From assembly GCA_030765065.1 (NCBI GenBank), contig CM060979.1:16955001-17019000 (forward strand): DNA of 64,000 nucleotides, given 5' to 3'. Shown in pieces: positions 1-10,239 of this stretch; position 1 is the first letter of the stretch, and every line of letters starts with the position of its first letter. The position numbers and the translations under genes were made by a program. Below the pieces are notes generated by a model that was given only the letters and a program-made list of their open reading frames with translations, was not told the DNA's origin and ran no database searches. The stretch is from Deroplatys truncata (lineage: Eukaryota > Arthropoda > Insecta > Mantodea > Mantidae).

Positions 1-29
1 ATTCTCTATACTGCAATTTTGAAGGCTTA

Positions 30-245
30 AAATTCATTTCTGCTGATGATGATATACCTGATTTCCAGATTATATAAACTCTGGTACACAAAACTGGCAT
101 ATAAACATCTTGTTACTCTACTGGATGTTTCAAAAAATTATTTAAATCTTTAAATATAATTTTTGACAATTTATCCTCAGTGGTTGAAATCATTGTCATA
201 TCTTGAGCAGTTTAAAATTGAGCAGAAAGTAAAGGAACATAATTA
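30..245. repeat. dispersed repeat, copy 1 of 2
   Basis: This stretch resembles 4600-4810 in the same orientation. Shared landmarks are ACACAAAACT, a GGATGTTTCA/GGAATGTTTCA block, and CAATTTATCCTCAGTG followed by a TGTCATAT-TTGAG block. The match is diverged and contains small indels. No ORF or terminal repeat is visible, so the family type is unknown. Confidence 0.5.
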
Positions 246-299
246 CGATATATTTTAAAAGTAATTATCGGTTTTTTTTAAAAAAAGAACACAATATTA

Positions 300-760
300 T
301 TTTGAAAATACTTTATTATCTTTCAGAGTCATCCGCCGTTATTCAGGCACTCGTCGTAACGGGAAACCAGTTTTTGTATGCCTTCGTCAAAGAATGATGC
401 CGCCTGTGATGAAAGCCAAGTCTGCACCTCCTATTTTACACCATCGCTGTTGAAATGCTTTCCACCAAGGAATTTCTTCAGATGAAAATCGCTTGGTGCC
501 AAATTGGACTGTACGGAGGGTGGTCGAATTGTTCCCAACCAGATGATGCGATCAGATCTCGAGTTTGTTCCCTACCCACTTCCTCATCATTCTATCTCTC
601 ATTTTGTTTCCCCATAAACCTCACACAATTATTTGCTGGCGTAACATTTCTCCATTCAAAAAACGAATCACTCATCTGACTTGACAGTTGGCGAGTCGTT
701 CGACTGTTTTGAACATTTTGAAACGCTCTAACAGGAAAACAAAAAATGACGATCGCGATT
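300..760 (-). pseudogene. internally deleted mariner transposase remnant
   Basis: On the minus strand, bases ~560 to 345 read as the C-terminal third of a mariner transposase: a HPPYSP-like block, then an FLGGKHFNSDG-like stretch, and an ending near EGIQKLVSRYDECL. Bases ~750 to 590 read as the N-terminal VIRFLN block with a frameshift and a stop. The catalytic centre between them is missing, so the copy has a large internal deletion. A near-terminal TACTTACTTTAAAAACAC motif at ~783-802 recurs at ~37277-37294, which ties both remnants to one mariner subfamily. It is inactive. Confidence 0.7.
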
Positions 761-811
761 ACAGCGACAAACTATTAAAACGGTACTTACTTTAAAAACA
801 CGCGTCATACT

Positions 812-1254
812 TAGAGCCCGGTGCAAGCACCGCACGTAAGCCATGTTTGTACTTCAAACATGACCACTATGAGGGACGGTTGAGCGTAGAGACCGACCAG
901 ATCTAAACGACGACGGGCACAAGCATGGATGGGTCCCTAATATTTCCATCCGACGCTGTCCGAACCCACTTCGGACTGGGAAGTTCGACCGACGCCAGGG
1001 AACAGACCTATACAAAGCAAACATCCGCCGCCCAGCCGTAACCCGCTGAGCACCGTCCTGAAATAAACGACAATGAAGGTGATGACGGGTATAGGAAATG
1101 AGGGACAGGAAAGTTGTGGTAGAAGAAGCACCGCTCCAGCATTCGCCTACCGACCAGGGGAAACCATGAAAAACTCATGGATCAAAGTGGGCGTCGCCGG
1201 AGATCGAATCCGAGACCTCCGGCACGTGTTACCGCGGCGTCACCTCTCTCGATA
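812..1254 (-). repeat. SINE family S2, tRNA-derived, reverse orientation
   Basis: Read on the minus strand, the right end is a tRNA-like head with a B-box motif (GATTCGATCTCC in a cloverleaf-like context). It is followed by the S2 core GCGAATGCTGGAGCGGT, a CTACCACAA block, and a tail holding GGAAATATTAGGGACCCATCC. The same order of blocks occurs at 10240-11060, 14075-14500, 42610-43782 and 47041-47420. Short ORFs here have no known product and I do not annotate them. Confidence 0.75.
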
Positions 1255-1536
1255 ACTGTACTAAAAACCATAATCCAGTTTTTAAAGTTCATTCTCTCTG
1301 ACTTTCTCAGGAAAATCGAACAGACTGGTTACAAACATTCGCATGCAATATTTATAATACGCAAATGTGTTAGAAATACTCTATGGGTTCCTCTAAGCTT
1401 GGAAGGTCCAAGGAAAGGATGGCAGGACCTTTGAAGATAAACAAAATGTCTGTGCCGGGAAGATGAAGAGATTTTCTTGTTATGTTTTAAGGTACATGGA
1501 TTGGTTCGTTTATATGCCATTTGTGAATTAAACAAT

Positions 1537-1917
1537 TCAATTACGGGGTCCTCCAGTCCTCCGGTTTTGATTTAGATGATTAATGAAAGGAATTTGGAAT
1601 GGTGGAATTGGATTAAGAATCCTCCATAAATTATCCACCATTTCTTTTTGCTCCAAGCAAATGTCGGAGGAACAAATAACTTTGAGACATTCCTTGCAAC
1701 GGCGCAAGACGTTTGGGGGGTTACAAAAACGATAGCTAGGAGAACACGTCTGAGAAATGCGACCTCTTTTTGGTGCAAGTGTGTAATTATTCCTTGGTGG
1801 TAGAGAGTGCTGTTGATAGTGTAGCTGGGTCATAACGAGCTCTCCACAGCGGCGACCATTCCTAGGGGGGTGGGGGTAAGACGTTCTCGTGACACCGACA
1901 TCGGAAAACAGAGTCAT
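1537..1917 (-). CDS. unrecognised 126-residue ORF, Cys-rich C-terminal half
   Basis: This is an open frame of 126 residues without a convincing start context. The second half carries a cysteine cluster (RRCKECLKVICSSDIC) after a KRGR motif. That arrangement loosely recalls the Cys-rich zinc-binding tail of piggyBac-type transposases, but the spacing does not fit well enough to assign it. The region from 1260 to 2120 holds no other recognisable feature. It may be a random ORF. Confidence 0.15.
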   Translation of the reverse strand: MTLFSDVGVTRTSYPHPPRNGRRCGELVMTQLHYQQHSLPPRNNYTLAPKRGRISQTCSPSYRFCNPPNVLRRCKECLKVICSSDICLEQKEMVDNLWRILNPIPPFQIPFINHLNQNRRTGGPRN

Positions 1918-2124
1918 AATAAGTTGAGCAGTCGCAGAGCCAGTTCTTTTCTTTATGAGGTAATGAATTACCCGCTGGGTCTTGTTTTTCCTACCACTCC
2001 TACTTTACTCCTTCTCGGACAAGAAAAGTCTGTAAGATATATGCTTTATCTATCATCATGTAGTTTGCTAGAACAAGCACAGTCTGTAGTGTCTCCGGAT
2101 GGAGTTTAATATCTTCTTACAAGC

Positions 2125-2345
2125 CAATGCCTTGGGTCAGTAGCCTGTCGAGCATGGGTGATCAGCCCAATGCCAGGCATGGCAGTGAACAAGAGGGGAA
2201 TGAAATGTAGTGATGAAAGCGATGATACAAAATTCGCGGATCTAATTATCCAACCCAGATTCGTCTAGCGACCGAGGGTAACCGCGATCAGATTGGTTTT
2301 AACCCGGGACCTTCCGAATGGGAGCCACAGACACGTGTATTTAGT
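2125..2345 (-). repeat. degenerate SINE-like fragment
   Basis: The right end (TTTAACCCGGGACCTTCC followed by GAATGGGAGCCACAGACACG) reads in reverse as a tRNA-like B box and anticodon-arm region resembling the S2 heads at 12500-12590. The rest cannot be aligned by eye. It is probably an old SINE remnant. Confidence 0.3.
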
Positions 2346-2430
2346 TCATGTATGTTTTCTACTATGAGAGCATTCTAAAAGTTCCCGGTCTGACCAACAA
2401 AACATAACATAGTCATCTTATAAATCAATA

Positions 2431-3674
2431 TACGAGGTACGTCCAGGAAGTAATTATTTATTGCACAAAATTCTACAACTCTTAAACTACTTTTCCACAT
2501 AACTGCCGAAATTCTACAAGCATTTGTCATAGCGTGGCACAAGTTTCTGTATACCTTCTTCATAGAAGTTTGCCGCCTGTGTCTTCAACCAGTTGGAAAC
2601 ATTTTCTTTCAGCTCTTCGTCATTGTTGAAGTGTTGACCGCCAAGAAAAGACTTGAGATGTAAGAACAGATGAAAGTCGCTAGGATCGAGGCCAGGGCTG
2701 TACGGAGGATGGTCAAACACGTCCCAGCCAAATCCCTGTAGGAGGTTTTGCGTCACATTTGCAGTGTGTGGTCGTGCGTTGTCGTGAAGAAAAACAACAC
2801 CTTTTGACAGCAATCCTCGGCGCTTATTCTGTATTGCGCGGTGCAATTTCCTAACTGTCTCGCAATAAACATCTGCTTTGATTGTTTGACCACGCGGTAA
2901 GAAATCAATGAGTAAGATGCCTTTCCAGTCCCAGAACACTGCACATCAAGATTTGTTTCGGCTTAACCTTTGCTGGGGATGAAGTGTGCCTCCATTCCGT
3001 TGATTGCCGCTTACTTTCAGGGGTGTCGTAAGAAACCCAAGTTTCATCTCCTGTGACTATCTGTGTCAGAAATTCTTCGCCGCCTTCATCATAACGGGTC
3101 AAAAACTGAAGTGCACTACCCATCCGGTTTGTTTTGTGTTGCTCAGTAAGAATCTTTGGTACCCAACGAGAGCAAAGTTTTCGAAATTTCAGTTTTTCGG
3201 TAACAATTTCATGAATTAGTGATCGTGAGAGCACTAATTGTAAACTTGCGGTTTTCCTGGATCTTGTCATCAATCGCGTGAACCAGTTCTTCTGTAACCA
3301 AAGATGGACGCCCACTTCGTTCTTCATCGTGCACTTCACTACGTCCTTCATTGAACTGTCGGACCCATCTTCTCACCATTGAATCACTCATCGCATTTTG
3401 TCCGTAAACTTCGCAAATTTGCCGATAAATTTCAATTGGTTTCACTTTCCTAGCATTCAGAAAACGAATCACAGATCTGATTTCACAAGCGGCGGGATTT
3501 TCAATCAACACCGACATTGTAAACAAGCACAACAAAGCGTACGTGGCTGACATCGATCTCAAAATGGCGCACGTTTCTTCTCCTTGATACAGAGCGTCTA
3601 CCGCGCATGTGTGGAACTGCGATCGCAGCGCTGCAGCGGAGAGAAATTGAAACGGAACTTACTTTCTGGACGTA
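2431..3674 (-). mobile_element. mariner element M1, nearly full length
   Basis: The left end is TA followed by CGAGGTACGTCCAGGAAGTA. The right end, read in reverse, is TACGTCCAGAAAGTAAGTTC. These form an imperfect TIR, with the outermost right bases apparently lost. The ~1.24-kb length fits mariner (about 1.28 kb). It encodes the minus-strand transposase pseudogene at 2514-3517. Confidence 0.85.
2514..3517 (-). pseudogene. mariner transposase (DD34D), broken by frameshifts
   Basis: A mariner transposase cuts and pastes its element at TA dinucleotides. Reading order on the minus strand is: start MSVLIENPAACEIRSVIRFL; helix-turn-helix region with MVRRWVRQFNEGRSEVHDEE and RSGRPSLVTEE; a WVPKILTEQ block; first aspartate in VTGDETWVSYD; second in LHDNARPHTA; third in PPYSPGLDPSDFHLF; and the end GIQKLVPRYDKCL. 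All three catalytic aspartates are present. The frame changes near 3215 and again near 2935, so the protein cannot be made as one chain. The usual length is about 345 residues; this copy spans ~334 codons. The upstream in-frame methionines are probably leader sequence because family members start at MSVLIE. Confidence 0.9.
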
Positions 3675-3730
3675 TTTATTCCAAAGACTTTCCAATTTCT
3701 TCAGAAGAATAACATTTTTCCCTGGTAATC

Positions 3731-4230
3731 TCCCGTAGGGGGGTTCCGACCCCTTCAGCTGCCATGGTGTGGGCGCTGCGGACTCCGAGCACTTGTGGTA
3801 CTTCTGACGTTACGAGAAGTACGCTCGGCCGCATTCGAGCCCCTCCCGTTGGGGAGTTGTTCGGACTGGGTTGAACTCGGCGGAGCAGTGGTTCCCGAAA
3901 CCCATGGGAGATTGGGTACGTCTGTATGGATTTCCATACCGGCGGGGGTGTGAGACGCCTCAATGTCCTCCAGTACCGCCCTGGATAGCCGGTAGACGGC
4001 ATGCTAGATTGCTGTCGGCTCTACCGATGTTTTCGCTAGTCGCCCTTTCGGGATGACGCGCTCAAGTTGCGTATCCACTTCCATCCTCGCGTAAGCGGGG
4101 GGCCCTTTTTAGACTCCAGGCATTGGCCTCATGGGAAATACCCACCGTGGGAGAGCCACTCGGTTGGCGCCACACCCTGTGCTAGGAGGGGGGCTTTGCC
4201 CCGGGTAGACCTTCGCTCTTAACTTAACTG
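3731..4230 (-). repeat. SINE-like family S5, 500 bp, with 12-bp target duplication
   Basis: A GC-rich 500-bp unit lies between perfect direct repeats TCCCTGGTAATC at 3719-3730 and 4231-4242. A 12-bp duplication points to target-primed retrotransposition. A second copy in the opposite orientation occupies 46143-46620 and shares blocks such as CCAATCTCCCATGGG, the GTAACGTCAGAAGTACCAC region and GGCAGCTGAAGGGGTCGG. I see no tRNA, 5S or 7SL-like head. The origin is unknown. Confidence 0.7.
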
Positions 4231-4246
4231 TCCCTGGTAATCAAAT

Positions 4247-4375
4247 TTCTTTCACACAAGCCACGTGTAGAACAAGGTTGAAAAGGTAGAATCAGAGACT
4301 GAAAAATTCAATGCCATAGCCGGGATTTGAACCATACCTTTCCAAACTTGTTCTACACACGGCTTGTGAAAGAAC
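4247..4375. repeat. foldback derivative of SINE S1
   Basis: The ends form an inverted repeat of about 40 bp: TTCTTTCACACAAGCC... on the left and ...GGCTTGTGAAAGAA on the right, each followed inward by the TGTTCTACAC and GGTAGAATCAG or CCTTTCCA blocks. The centre holds the reverse B-box end of the S1 tRNA-like domain (GCCGGGATTTGAACCA). The same terminal blocks flank S1 copies at 39752 and 50839, so this is an S1 derivative that became self-inverted. Confidence 0.6.
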
Positions 4376-4404
4376 GATTAATTCCATCGATTCATCTAAT
4401 AATT

Positions 4405-4515
4405 GGTTAAAGCATCTACATTGTAAGTCGCTATTGGGGTAGGTCAGCTCAAAATGACTTTCAAATTTACATGTGGTTTATCGCAAAAATTCGAGTCAGT
4501 TGTGCCCTACCACAA
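4405..4515 (+). repeat. SINE S1 5' leader fragment
   Basis: The sequence GTAAGTCGCTATTGGGGTAG and the following GTCAGCTCAAAATGA/TGTGGTTTA blocks match the leader upstream of the tRNA-like domain of the S1 copy at 39752. No tRNA-like domain follows here. Confidence 0.5.
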
Positions 4516-4599
4516 TTATAAGTGTGTTTCAAATTTCATGCAGATATCTTTAATAGTTTTAAGAAAACGTATTTTATTTTACTTTCACCGTACCAATTC

Positions 4600-4810
4600 A
4601 TGTGTTGCACACGATGCACAAATGTAATTTAAAATACCATAATACACAAAACTTTCATTCAGATATTTTGATAGTGTTCGGAATGTTTCAGAAAATATTT
4701 TAAACCTTTAAATAGAATTTTGATAACAATTTATCCTCAGTGTTCGACTTATTTATGTCATATATTGAGGAATTTAAAAGTGTAGCAAAAAACGTATGGC
4801 AGATTTTAAG
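4600..4810. repeat. dispersed repeat, copy 2 of 2
   Basis: Diverged partner of 30-245, sharing CAATTTATCCTCAGTG and the flanking blocks in the same order. Confidence 0.5.
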
Positions 4811-4904
4811 CTCAATCTCTCTAAGTTTCTGCTGAAAAAAATGTAAGAAAAATCAAAGTCAAGCAAAAGGCATTCGTAGTACCTAAATACAGGTCATTAG
4901 GCCG

Positions 4905-5215
4905 TTTGCAGTTGGGCATTATGGTCACATGTTGTGACCTCTGACCTGTTACCACTCACTGTTTGGACTGCTCCTTCGTCTCTGGCGTGTAGTGAGACCT
5001 ACTGTTATGGAATGTCGGAAAAACTTACTAGAATTTTGTTTAAATAAGTCTAACACTCTTGAGAGATGTCCATTCGAATGCATCTTTGATCCTTTAACAA
5101 ACGCGGCAGCCATCGAACGGAAAGCTTTCTCATAACCAAAACTTTGCGCAAAATGTGGACACGGCCTATTGAGAGTTTTGCAATGTCAGCAGTCCACATT
5201 TAAACGTCGATTATG
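4905..5215 (-). pseudogene. mariner transposase central fragment
   Basis: On the minus strand, spread over two frames, this reads KLSIGRVHILRKVLVMRKLS, then VRWLPRLLKD, then RVLDLFKQNSSKFFRHSIT and SHYTPETKEQSKQ. These correspond to the WVPHxL region, the stretch before the first catalytic aspartate, and the HYxPETKxQS block just after it in mariner transposases. The DETW segment itself is mangled, and stops and frameshifts are present. No TIR is visible, so this is a short inactive remnant. Confidence 0.65.
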
Positions 5216-5424
5216 AAAGAACAGAATCCTTTAGTGTCGAACCTAACTTCTCTTGTATTTCTGTTGTGGTTAAGAATAACTGAGAATGGTTGTTAGATTA
5301 AATAAATTGAGTCGCCTATTGTAAGCATAAACAATATCCCTAACGATAAGTATTCACTGGTGTTTTCCTGGAAGTGGGAAAGGCTAAACTTACAGCCCTA
5401 TAATTGGTGCTATTCAAAACAGAT

Positions 5425-5700
5425 TTAAACGATCAGATTCAAGCACAGTTTACCACTTTCATGTCCTTTGTAATACGTGTGTTTGCTTCCACAGTGAATG
5501 AGAAGCCCTGAAACATCTGATGGCGGACAATACACATGCAGCAAGCAGCCAGAACCGACTATTGTCGTCCCTTGTATTGTCTTCCCTTTGTTCTGCCCTT
5601 CTACACAACTTGAAGAAGCTATCACAGTGGACTGAGGTAAGAGATTTCTAGTTGCACATGTGCGGTCATTTGTCCTCTTGCACAAACCTGAAGACGAAAC
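5425..5700 (-). CDS. unrecognised Cys-rich ORF, possible exon
   Basis: An open frame of about 90 residues contains eight cysteines, including GSGCLLHVYCPPSDVSGLL and IHCGSKHTYY. The even cysteine spacing and glycines are reminiscent of small secreted Cys-rich domains, but I cannot match a named family. A CAG that could serve as a splice acceptor lies just upstream on this strand (about 5690). Nothing around it supports a host gene. It could be chance. Confidence 0.15.
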   Translation of the reverse strand, partial: VSSSGLCKRTNDRTCATRNLLPQSTVIASSSCVEGQNKGKTIQGTTIVGSGCLLHVYCPPSDVSGLLIHCGSKHTYYKGHESGKLCLNLIV

Positions 5701-6307
5701 TTTTATTGCCTGTGAAACTCAAACAAGAAATGCCTTCTTGTACAACTAAGGGAACATATCAGCAGAAATTAGCTTTTTAACTTCTTATGTCAGATTATGT
5801 AGGAACGTTTTCGTGAAAATATACATATACCTATATGAGAACGAAAACGAAGGAATTACACGAAGATTCTAAATAACCCTGAGTAGAGGGTGTGGTTGTG
5901 CATATTTAGTTCTTTCTGGTATTTCTCAGATTTTCCCCCTAAATTTCTAGAACAGTTTTTACAAAGTTTGCTATTAACTAGCTTCTAAATTATGATTTTA
6001 ACTAAATAGATACACTATTTTATAAAAATTTCTGATGTGTTACATTCACATGGCTTTCTCTACTCTCTATCTTTTATTAGTGTGTATAAAAATGTTACTA
6101 GTTTCTTTTTCTATCTACTTCATTTTGAGTTAAACCTTTGCAAAAATAGCTACATTACACATTTCGTTATAGATACAAAGAGAACAGCGATAGTCAAATG
6201 TTTAACAACTGGACGCTATATGCTGGCCTTAAAATTCCATACTGTTTCCATGACATCACGAGAAACCACTGAATGTTAACAAAAGTTTGAAAGAATGACA
6301 ATGTGAT

Positions 6308-6826
6308 GTGGCGTGTCAGCAAGTTCATTGTCATACCAGACGCACTGTTGTGTTGCATTGACGCAACTAGACATAGTATTATTGGGTTTCTTTGATTTTT
6401 CGGCTTAACGATCCCTCCTTTTGGCGCGGACCACGCCAAAGGGAGGGCTCCGTTTGAAATTGGTCTGGTGTGACACCAACCCTGCTTGGCGTGGCTAGAC
6501 CCGGTTGGAGGGGGTATAGAGAGTGTCACTCGAGAGTAAGTGGTCGTCGGGGCAAGACGCGTGTGTGGCTGGTCTCCGGCTCAAGGCATCTCCCCCCCCA
6601 TTCCGTTTCGTTTGTGCACTATGTAGAGAAGCCGAACGTTTTAGTGAATAAATTCCAGGTAATCTGTGTTATGTAACGTTTATGTGTACTATAAAACCCA
6701 CGCCTACACCTTAATTACACACCAAGGTCCCGGACTTTTTGATATAGCGAGTAGAGGCCCTCCCCCATGTGTGTGCTGGGGTGAATTAAATGTATTCATT
6801 TTGTGGAAACCTTTTGGCATGCAACA
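6308..6826 (+). mobile_element. solo LTR, family LTR-a, copy 1
   Basis: This 519-bp unit starts TGTGGCG and ends GCAACA (TG...CA). It shares the GGCTTAACGATCCCTCC-type block, a near-palindromic GGCGCGGACCACGCC block, CTATAAAACCCACGCC (TATA-like) and an AATAAA upstream of it with copies at 14501 and 59759. It lies inside a Z1 element. The other two copies have clear ATAT target duplications; this one has diverged flanks (GTGA/GTAT). No internal retroelement coding region is in the window. Confidence 0.75.
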
Positions 6827-7197
6827 GTATTGAAGAATTTGATCCATCAATAACGGAATTCACAGAAATGGCTTACGCCATAAAAAAGTAATCAAAAATA
6901 ATCGTGTGTTTTAAAAGAGATCGACATTTTATGTGTTGTACATTTTCGTCTATCGCTTAACGTTTTCCAGTTATGCAAGATTTTACAAAATTCTTTCCGA
7001 ATGAAGAGTACTTCATAGGTTATTCCCAGAAAATTCATTTTATTTGTCATGTAAATATGTTTAATATATTGTGTTTTAATAAAAATCGTTGCAGCCATTT
7101 TTTAGAAAATAAAAAATTTTGAAAAATATTCCATGTCAAGAGTACTTGGGATGGGGGGATTTTCTTAAAAATCTTCGTGTCGCATCTTTGGAAGGTA

Positions 7198-8456
7198 CGA
7201 GGGCTGTCCCAGAAGTACCGGACCTAACAAAGAAAATATAAAAATTTTGGGAATAAACATCTTTACTTCTCTACATAGTCTCCTTTCAGATCGATACACT
7301 TTTCCCAGCCATGTTCAATAGCTTCGATACCCTGTTTATAGTGAGAACCGTCGAGTTCTGCAAAATAGCCATCAACTGCAAACTCCACCTCTTCATTGTT
7401 GGCAAATCTTTTACCACCAAGCCATTTCTTCAACTTTGGAAACCGAAAATAATCAGAGGGGGCTAAGTCTGGCGAATAGGGTGCATGAGGAAGCAATTTG
7501 GTCATGGCGATAACGGATGTGTGAACTGGTACATTGTCTTAATGAAACAGAACTTTCTTTTTTGCTAAATGCGATCGTTTTTGCTTGATTTAATCACTCA
7601 AATGCTGCAATAAGTTTGCACAATACTCGCCATTAATTGCTTTTCCTTTTCGAAGATAATAATGAAAATTATTCCACACACATTCCAAAAAACTGATGCC
7701 ATGACCCTGCCTGCAGATGGAACTGTGTTCGCCTTATTTGGAGCCGATTCACCCCTTTCAATCCACTGTTTTGACTGTTGCTTTGTCTCAGATGTGAACT
7801 GATGGAGCCATGTTTCATCCATAGTTATGAATCGACGCAAAAACTCGGATTTATTGTAGCGAAACATCAAAAAAACACTCGCCTGAAACATCTTCCATTC
7901 CATTGTGAGTAAACGCGGTACCCATCTTGCGCATTGCTTTCTCATGACTAAATTTTCAGTCAGTATGCGATGTTATAGACTTTTTTAAATGCCTACGATG
8001 TCTGCTAGCGCGCGCACTTTCAGTCGACAGTCATACAATAACCATTTTGTGGATTTTCCTCACAGTTTCTGGAGTGGTTACCTCATTTGGTCGACCACTG
8101 CGATGTTCGTCTTGGCAGCTCGTACGGCCTCGCTTAAACTCTGCCACTCAATATTTTACTGTTGTAAACGAAGGAGCCGACTCCCCCAGAGTAGAATCTA
8201 GCTCAGCTTTAATATTAGTTGGACTAAGACCATTCAAATGAAAGTATTGTATCACATAACGATGGCCAGTTTTATCCATGTGTACAAATTTGCTGAGAGA
8301 GTTCACTATTGATGGCTGCCAAACAATTACGAAACAACGTAGCATATCAAACTTCAAACTTAAGCTTTTAAGGGTGGTAGTTTCTACCATAGTTATTTGC
8401 TTGAAACAACAACCGCTATATATATGTGAAATCGGGTACTTCTGGAACTGTCCTCG
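7198..8456 (-). mobile_element. mariner element M2, complete with TIRs and TA duplication
   Basis: The element is bounded by TA at 7196-7197 and 8457-8458. The left end reads CGAGGGCTGTCCCAGAAGTA; the right end, in reverse, reads CGAGGACAGTTCCAGAAGTA. That is a ~28-bp imperfect TIR. The length is 1,259 bp. It interrupts a Z1 copy, so it is younger than Z1 here. It encodes the transposase pseudogene at 7263-8279 on the minus strand. Confidence 0.9.
7263..8279 (-). pseudogene. mariner transposase (DD34D), one stop and frameshifts
   Basis: The start MDKTGHRYVIQYFHLNGLSP is chosen because family members begin this way. It is followed by an HTH region ending FTTVKYWVAEFKRGR and HRSGRPNEVTTPETV, the ARWVPRLLT block, the first aspartate in FITMDETWLHQF, the second in DNVPVHTS and the third in YSPDLAPSDYFRFPKL, and the end HGWEKCIDLKGDYVEK. 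Just before the second aspartate a TAA replaces the usual glutamine codon. At least one frameshift lies near 7950-7990. All catalytic aspartates are intact. At ~338 codons it is of normal length, so it is only lightly decayed. Confidence 0.9.
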
Positions 8457-8560
8457 TACTCTTTTTCTAAAAACGTTTTTTTTTTTTTGGATTTAGGGGG
8501 CCTAAACACGTATTTTCGGTAAAATTTCTCTACCTACTACGTAAGTGGCAGAGGCAGTAG

Positions 8561-10239
8561 ACAGTAGAGAGAAGGTTTTGTAAGAACAGCTTGCAGATAA
8601 AGTTACATGAATATTCTTGAGAACACTCCAAGAGCTGTGTGGTACTATTGCTGAAAGAAAGACCTGAACTGCGCGTGGTTTTTGAAGCAGCCTTGTTCGG
8701 TCGGACGAGATCAATTACAGGGATTAGGGCTTAACTGTCGAACATTAGGGCTAATGCATTATACATATTTAAATATTTGATAATGGCATAGTATCAACCA
8801 GTTGGCATGTATTTCGCTAATTAGCAAACGCTACACAGCGTGCATAATGTTGCTGTTTGATGAGTGTCCATAAATTGTTGCACGTTATATTTCGTTTCTA
8901 ATAAATCAGTCTAATTATTTAATTAAAGCATATCGGGCAGATGATGCCGTCGATGACAGCGAATGAAGCGGCTATCATTTAAAGCAATGTCGCAGCTAAA
9001 CATCCATTTCAGAGCAATCGATGTTTGTTCCACAAGAAGACACAGAGAGGTTGTAGCGTTTTATGGCCGCTACTTCGTCGTGGGTATCTTACCTGGTCGT
9101 TCTCGTCTCTGCGGCGTTGTATGGGTAGTCTTCAGGACTCGAAATCGCCGATATTAGTCAGCAAGCACTTCTCGTCGATCTCAGTGTCAACTGTCGCCGA
9201 ATCGGCTTGAAATTCCCTGTTATTGTCAGGGTAGGATTGCGGGAGTGGTGACACCAGGATATTGTCTTGAAAGAAACACTGTTTTCGCTTTTCTCACTCT
9301 TTATGCTAGAAATCCTGCAAGATTCATTGATATTCCCTAAATCGTGTGATTCATTTAGCACTGTCTTCCCACTATTGTCTCTTAGAACACTAAAGTTTGC
9401 TCCGGCTAGTTCTTTAATCCCGGTGCTCTATCACCGTTCTTTAGATTCGCGAGAACTTGAAGTAGTCACTTGACTAACATTAACTCGTTTATGAGCTTGG
9501 ATATAATTATATCGAAGAATACCGTTACCTACATCACTTTATAATTGCATAATTGCACGGCACTTAGCGTCCTTCTCTGACCCGGAGTGCTACGTGTTAC
9601 CTCGACGATGAATCATGACAAAATGTCCTAAAACCACGCTCTCGTTCACAAATAACAACGACTGCTTGCCTTCAAATTTTCTGCATGTCACTGTGTCTTC
9701 CCATTTTTCCATTGGTGCTAATACTTATCCTCTACGTTTATTGGTTCCTTGGTTGAAAACTCAAAGCCTAATTGTAAGAAAAGTCCGTTGCCTCATAGCG
9801 TCTGTTTACTCTTAAAACTTGCCTCATCCCCACAAAGTATAAAAGAAGGTTTCCATTATTATGGCCCTACGCTTGGAAAATATAATGGACAGTCTAAAAC
9901 GAAGGTACTGTTATTTTTGCCTAAATCCTGCAGTTTTTCTTATGCAATTACGCCTTTATTTATTTGACAATATTATTGAAACTATATTTACAGCTTCTGA
10001 AGGGCTTTCGATTGATACAGATTTTAATCCCTTTGCTTTAAAATTATGGAAATTTATCAAATTGAATGTTAATTAATTATTAATAATTCCTAAACTATAA
10101 TTATTACAGAGTTCCTTTTTATGTATTCTTAATCAGAGGAAATATCGCTACAAAGTTAAGAGTGAGCAGGAAACACAAATATTAACTAAAAGGGAATTGT
10201 AGCTGAACCAGAGGGTGAATGGACTCTCCTTTACTTATA
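8561..10239. other. unassigned AT-rich stretch with one minor ORF
   Basis: No transposon termini, tRNA-like motifs or recognisable domains are seen. The only frame worth noting is on the minus strand from ~9440 to 9158, about 90 residues, containing GANFSVLRDNSGKTVL and LTITGNFKPIRRQLT. It matches nothing I know. Confidence 0.4.

Larger units (their letters stand above)
6031..8560 (+). repeat. Z1 family copy carrying two nested insertions
   Basis: This is a divergent Z1 element. It starts with TCTGATGTGTTACATTCACA and a TTTCTCTACTC block, continues through CAATAACGG, GTGTGTTTTAAAAGAGATCG and GGGGGGATTTTCTT, and ends with TTTTCGGTAAAATTTCTC and a degenerate Z1 terminus at ~8560. A solo LTR occupies 6308-6826 and a mariner occupies 7198-8456. 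Z1 sequence resumes after each in the correct register. Without the insertions the host copy is ~750 bp. No Z1 coding capacity is visible. Confidence 0.75.

Noticed and set aside
3676..4056. Protein-coding genes in the GC-rich segment 3731-4230 and 46143-46656
   Set aside because: Open frames appear on several frames and both strands because the segment is GC-rich; the target duplication and second copy show it is a retroposed repeat.
7263..8279. A SETMAR-type host gene
   Set aside because: The frame is only the mariner transposase, lies between TIRs with TA duplications, has a stop and frameshifts, and no SET domain is present.
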